Below, in pieces: positions 60,137-64,000 of a DNA stretch of 64,000 nt. Source of the DNA: Paulownia fortunei (Eukaryota > Streptophyta > Magnoliopsida > Lamiales > Paulowniaceae); the NCBI GenBank assembly GCA_019321725.1, contig CM033123.1, positions 752,960 through 816,959 of the forward strand, in the 5' to 3' direction. The notes under the pieces were generated by a model. That model had not been told where the DNA came from and did no database searches. It was given only the letters and a program-made list of their open reading frames with translations. Each line of letters opens with the position of its first letter. The first letter of the stretch is position 1. Made by a program: the position numbers and the translations under genes.

Positions 60137-61930
60137 AACATAGAGAAAGATCAGGAGGAAAAGTTTTGAATTTGTCCCTTTATTACCACTACCAAAAAGT
60201 AAGGAAGAGGTCCACTTGTAGGTTTACAGCCCATATATAACTATGGAAACTACATGTTGAGAGTGTGATGGTGTTTCCTTTGAGTTGTTTTTGCACCGAG
60301 ATGGATCTAATAACTGAAAGAATAAAACCAGAATGCTAGTAAATGTCACATTTTCATTTCTATATTAGATATCAAAGTTCCCCAGTCTCTTCAGCAACAA
60401 GATCTCTCTTTTTATACAATTTAATCCAATCGAACATTATATCCGTTGAAAAAGCTTTATATACCATGCAAGATAGCAATACAGGCAATGATACAACTCC
60501 TCCGGCCAGTACAGAGTGAATTAGGGAAACCTCAAATAAATACTTGATTCATAATCTTTAAATGAATTATAAAAGGATCTTGCAAAATGTCCATTACAGA
60601 ACACTGTAATGAAATTATCAGCCTTTGTGCTCAGCTGATGAAAGGACCTGCATTCCTCTGTTACATAATCAACTGCTGAAGCAATTGCTAGTTCAGTTGC
60701 CATGCTCTGACACTGAAATACACAAGTACTACAAAGTTCCCTTACACTTACGATGAAGCATATTATGCCTTGATTTGAATGAAAATGGATGAGTCTTCAG
60801 GTCTCCCACTTCTTCTTTCCTCATATACATTTTTGGTTCGATACTTTTCATGTTCGTTTTCAGTTCCATTTCCTTGAGTTCCGTAAGTGACTTCTTACTC
60901 CATTCTCATTCTTTTAGGGGCCTTGAATTCCTCAAACTAATGACTATAGCTGGTTCTAGGTTCATACAGAAGTTCTACAATTTCTTTGATTGTCACATAT
61001 TTTTGCAATCACATGGTTAATTCAGTCACAGGGCGGCTGCTAGATAAATTGATCAAATCAGCAAAACAAACAGTTGTTAGAATGCTTGTCTTTGTTATAG
61101 CATATGATTGTGATTTCTTCATAATCTGTATTTTTTGCTCCTTTGGTACTTCTGTTGTCTTACATTGAAATTTCTGCAGTCGCTTTCTTCCACAACTCAT
61201 TCACACTTCTAAGTCCTAAAAGGCCAAAAAAATTGTGACGACTTATTTTAATAGCGTTTAAGACATAAATTCTGAAGTTGCATCCGTGGAATTGTATTAT
61301 GCCAAATTTGGCCGCCTTCTTCAAATTATCATCACATGGACTATATTATTCTAATGGAATCCCAATTCCACTTGATTTTGAACATTGTTATGTGTATCAA
61401 CACCATAGATAGGAACATTTAGGCGATATTTTATTTCATTTTCAAGAATTTGTGATTGAGTTGTGTGGTGAGGCCTTATATCCTGATTTTGTGGAAAAAT
61501 GAAGATGCGTTTGGATTAAGAATACAAAAAAAATAAAAAATTCCATTGAGCCAAATGGAAAATATCCATGAATATAGAGAGAAAAAAATTCGAATAAAAT
61601 GAGAAATAAAATTATGAATATAAAGAAACAAACATTTTTCCAACTATGTGGCCCCATAATGGATCCTCCAAAATAGTGCAAATAAAGAATTCTAGCCTCC
61701 CTCCTCCAATAACAGGCCCCAATATTATACTAGAGTCGCACATGATCTAGAGGAAAATCAATTACCAATAAGAAAAACAGAAGAAACTTTATACTGCATA
61801 AAGGCATTCTACATTATTTACAGTCAAGTGCAATTAGATATAGAAAAGTGTTAGCTACATGCAAATCTGCTATGAACATGTCCATCCACAAACATGTGTG
61901 TGTCTACAAACTCAACATCAAAGCTTTCCA
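60137..61930. other. Spacer between GRAS array and bZIP gene
   Basis: It contains the 3' flank of copy G, the short bZIP-derived copy near 60.6 kb and the 3' flank of the bZIP gene. No further gene was recognised. Confidence 0.5.
60572..60612 (-). pseudogene. Short copy of the bZIP gene 3' coding end
   Basis: AAGGATCTTGCAAAATGTCC, one mismatch, then TACAGAACACT also occurs at about 61996-62028 inside the bZIP coding sequence (SVLDILQDP region). The match spans over 30 bases with one difference, in the same orientation. The surroundings do not encode a bZIP domain. It is a duplicated fragment left 1.4 kb from its source. Confidence 0.6.
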
Positions 61931-62428
61931 TCAAAACTGGTAAATCCCATCAATAGTCTGAGACTGAAAAGGAGGCTGCAGCCATGATTTAAGCAAAGGA
62001 TCTTGCAAAATGTCCAGTACAGAACACTCATCATTATTTACCACAGCATCAGACACATAGCTAGAACTGTGATAAGAAACCAGCATTTCTTCCAGCAATT
62101 CCAGCCTCTTTTTCAGCTCTTCACCTTGCATTATCAGGATTCTGTTCTCTGATTCAATGGCCATGTAACGTGGCGTGATTTCGTTAATCTTTTGAACCAT
62201 TTGACTGCTTCTGGTTCTGAAATATGTCACTTGATCATTCAAATCCTTAATGTGCTGCTCCCTTTTCATCCTTGAACGCCTAGCCGATTCGCGGTTCGAT
62301 ATCATCCTCTTCCTCTTCTTTTCATCTATGATCATTGCATACCGGTTTTCATCCTCTTCTGAAGAACTTGAGGGGTTAATCTTTCTTGATGACATTTTCT
62401 TCAATTTTTTCTGGGAATTTTTCACCAA
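61931..62428 (-). CDS. bZIP transcription factor, group S-like
   Basis: A single exon of 165 residues, the typical size and structure (small, intronless) of plant group S bZIPs such as bZIP2, 11, 44 and 53. The basic region KKRKRMISNRESARRSRMKR is complete, including the N-x7-R DNA contact (N and R of NRESARRSR). A leucine-type zipper follows, with heptad positions falling in LNDQVTYF, MVQKINEI, YMAIESENRILI and LKKRLELLEEML. The C-terminal tail is short (VLDILQDPLLKSWLQPPF). Such proteins bind ACGT-core DNA as homo- or heterodimers with group C bZIPs, in sugar, amino acid and stress responses. An internal ATG at residue 12 (62395) is an alternative start. No conserved sucrose-control uORF was found upstream. 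Confidence 0.9.
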   Translation of the reverse strand: MVKNSQKKLKKMSSRKINPSSSSEEDENRYAMIIDEKKRKRMISNRESARRSRMKREQHIKDLNDQVTYFRTRSSQMVQKINEITPRYMAIESENRILIMQGEELKKRLELLEEMLVSYHSSSYVSDAVVNNDECSVLDILQDPLLKSWLQPPFQSQTIDGIYQF

Positions 62429-64000
62429 CTATGATGGAAATATGGGACACTTTTTTTTTTTCCTCTTTTTTTATTTTTGTTACAGATTAATGACGAAAGA
62501 AATGAATATATATGAACAAGGGTTCAAGAAAAAACATAAAACCAATACAGGAAAACAACTGAGAATGATTGAACAAGCGTACTAATTCTACGCAGAAGTG
62601 CTGTAATGACACCACTCATATCAAAAAATGAGAAGAATTAAGCAAAGACATTAATATGTTTTGCATGGAAATCATGGCTATGATTAACAAAAATGATGAG
62701 AAGTTTATACTTATGAACCAAACAAATGGAAAGGCCAAGAAGGATTAAAATTCTTGAAATGCAAGTGAGAAGAAGAAAAAGTGAAGGATTTTGAGGGTTA
62801 TCCAATTGCAATATATATAATGAAATTTTTTGGTCAGAAAATGGAGAATTGTAAAGGTTGAAGGAATCTTCCAAGAGCATACGTTTGGTAAGAATTGGTG
62901 GACCCATATGTGGATAATGATAGCACACACGCAATATATATATGGATAAGGTTTTAATAAATTTCAAAAAAGGTTTAAGAAAGCCGAATTTATCTTTATC
63001 ATGTTGTTGATGTTGAAGTCTCCCACAGATTGTAATCTTATTCTTATTCATATTCTATAAAAATTACTTTCTTCATAAATGTGTTCAAAAGAGATGGCCG
63101 AGCAGCCACATATTTTGATGTATAGAACAATTAAAGGGTATTCTTGATTTTGGTGGCATATTTCTGTCATTTTGTATACTATTTTCATTGACTTTATAGA
63201 CTATATTTGTTTTTCTCATAGTTAATTATTGTTCGCTAAATTTTTATGTTGTGATATTAATGATTAATTGCTCTCACAGAATATTTATACTATTTTAATT
63301 AGCCTACCCCCAATTTGATGGCAGACAAGAGGGCTCACCAAGTTGAATAATGTCTAACAATCTTCTCTTTTTTTCAATTTTAATAGCAGAAAATACAAAA
63401 ACTATGACCACGTAGAGAATTTTAATAGAAAATATCGTTTCATTTTTTAACTTAATTTTTGTACTATTGTGTTCTAGTTTTAAATTCCAAAAAAAATTAA
63501 AAATTAACTTAGCTCTAGCCACATTCCAAAACAATGTCATTTTACTATTGATAATTTATTTGCATATATAGGAGTAATACAATATTCAACCTCATTGAAA
63601 TCATCGCAACAAATTTGATGTTTTAATATTTAGAGGTTAAATGTGATGTTTTTCATGCAATAAATTTTCAGTCTTTCTATTGTAATTTTTTGGACTTTTC
63701 ATATTATTAATTAAGTCTAATTAAAATAAAGTCTAAAAAAATTACTGAAAGCAAAATAAATATTTAGTTTACTCTCTCCTTTTTTCTTTATCTCCACTTT
63801 TAAAATTCAAAGTTATCACTCCCATCTAAATGTATTTTTGTTTTTATTAACTAACTATCAATATTTATATTTTTTTATCATCATAGAGAAGATTAGTTGA
63901 TGTATTGTCGTGGTCATTATCATCATTTGTGAATTGAAATTAAAATGATGATAGGTTACGTCTCCAATTAGGTAAGGTATGTTGACACTAAGAAAACAAC
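62429..64000. other. bZIP upstream region and window end
   Basis: AT-rich sequence holding the bZIP leader and promoter. A 137-codon minus-strand frame at 62638-63051 shows no family resemblance and is not called. No gene is evident to the end of the window. Confidence 0.45.

Noticed and set aside
62638..63051. 137-codon minus-strand frame upstream of the bZIP as a sucrose-control uORF or separate gene
   Set aside because: It does not resemble the conserved sucrose-control peptide of group S1 bZIPs and has no known domain.

Overview
The window is nuclear DNA of a flowering plant, most likely a eudicot. It is AT-rich, its genes have many short GT-AG introns, and the gene families are plant ones (ALDH22A1, DUF247, PMEI, UBC32/33/34-type E2, GRAS, group S bZIP). 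The species cannot be fixed from sequence alone. No rRNA, true tRNA, CRISPR or organelle genes were seen.

Layout. 0.4-8.0 kb (+): a 13-exon gene for a 673-residue OB-fold protein with an RPA70-like zinc ribbon (candidate RADX/shieldin-2/RPA1-like genome-maintenance factor). Its promoter has a palindromic double E2F site, a telo-box and site II elements. 8.7-15.2 kb (-): a complete 14-exon ALDH22A1 gene, convergent with the first. 15.8-16.4 kb: an AT-rich foldback element. 17.8-19.2 kb (+): a DUF247 membrane protein. 21.4-23.4 kb (+): a four-exon ATP-type universal stress protein. 25.2-26.0 kb (+): a secreted PMEI-domain protein with a Pro-rich linker. 27.8-28.9 kb (-): an F-box protein with a decayed copy of its own 3' end just downstream. 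30.0-32.6 kb (-): a five-exon, tail-anchored ER ubiquitin-conjugating enzyme.

32.6-38.7 kb is gene-poor. It holds a tRNA-derived SINE candidate and a relic of a GRAS gene 3' end. 38.7-60.1 kb is a tandem GRAS array, all on the + strand: four intact single-exon genes (586, 590, 578 and 502 aa), one nearly intact copy broken by a single-base frameshift, two promoter-plus-N-terminus stubs, one orphan C-terminal (SAW) piece and two heavily decayed copies of the shorter type. Duplicated flanks show that it grew by repeated unequal exchange. The proteins have GRAS domains but no DELLA/VHYNP domain. 61.9-62.4 kb (-): a group S-like bZIP gene; a short copy of its 3' coding end lies 1.4 kb away at about 60.6 kb.

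The single-copy genes look like independent housekeeping or stress loci. The GRAS array is the one region where neighbouring genes share origin and probably function, and it is the best candidate for something undescribed. Exon limits were read by eye from splice motifs, reading-frame closure and recalled family sequence; the totals for every multi-exon model close in frame.
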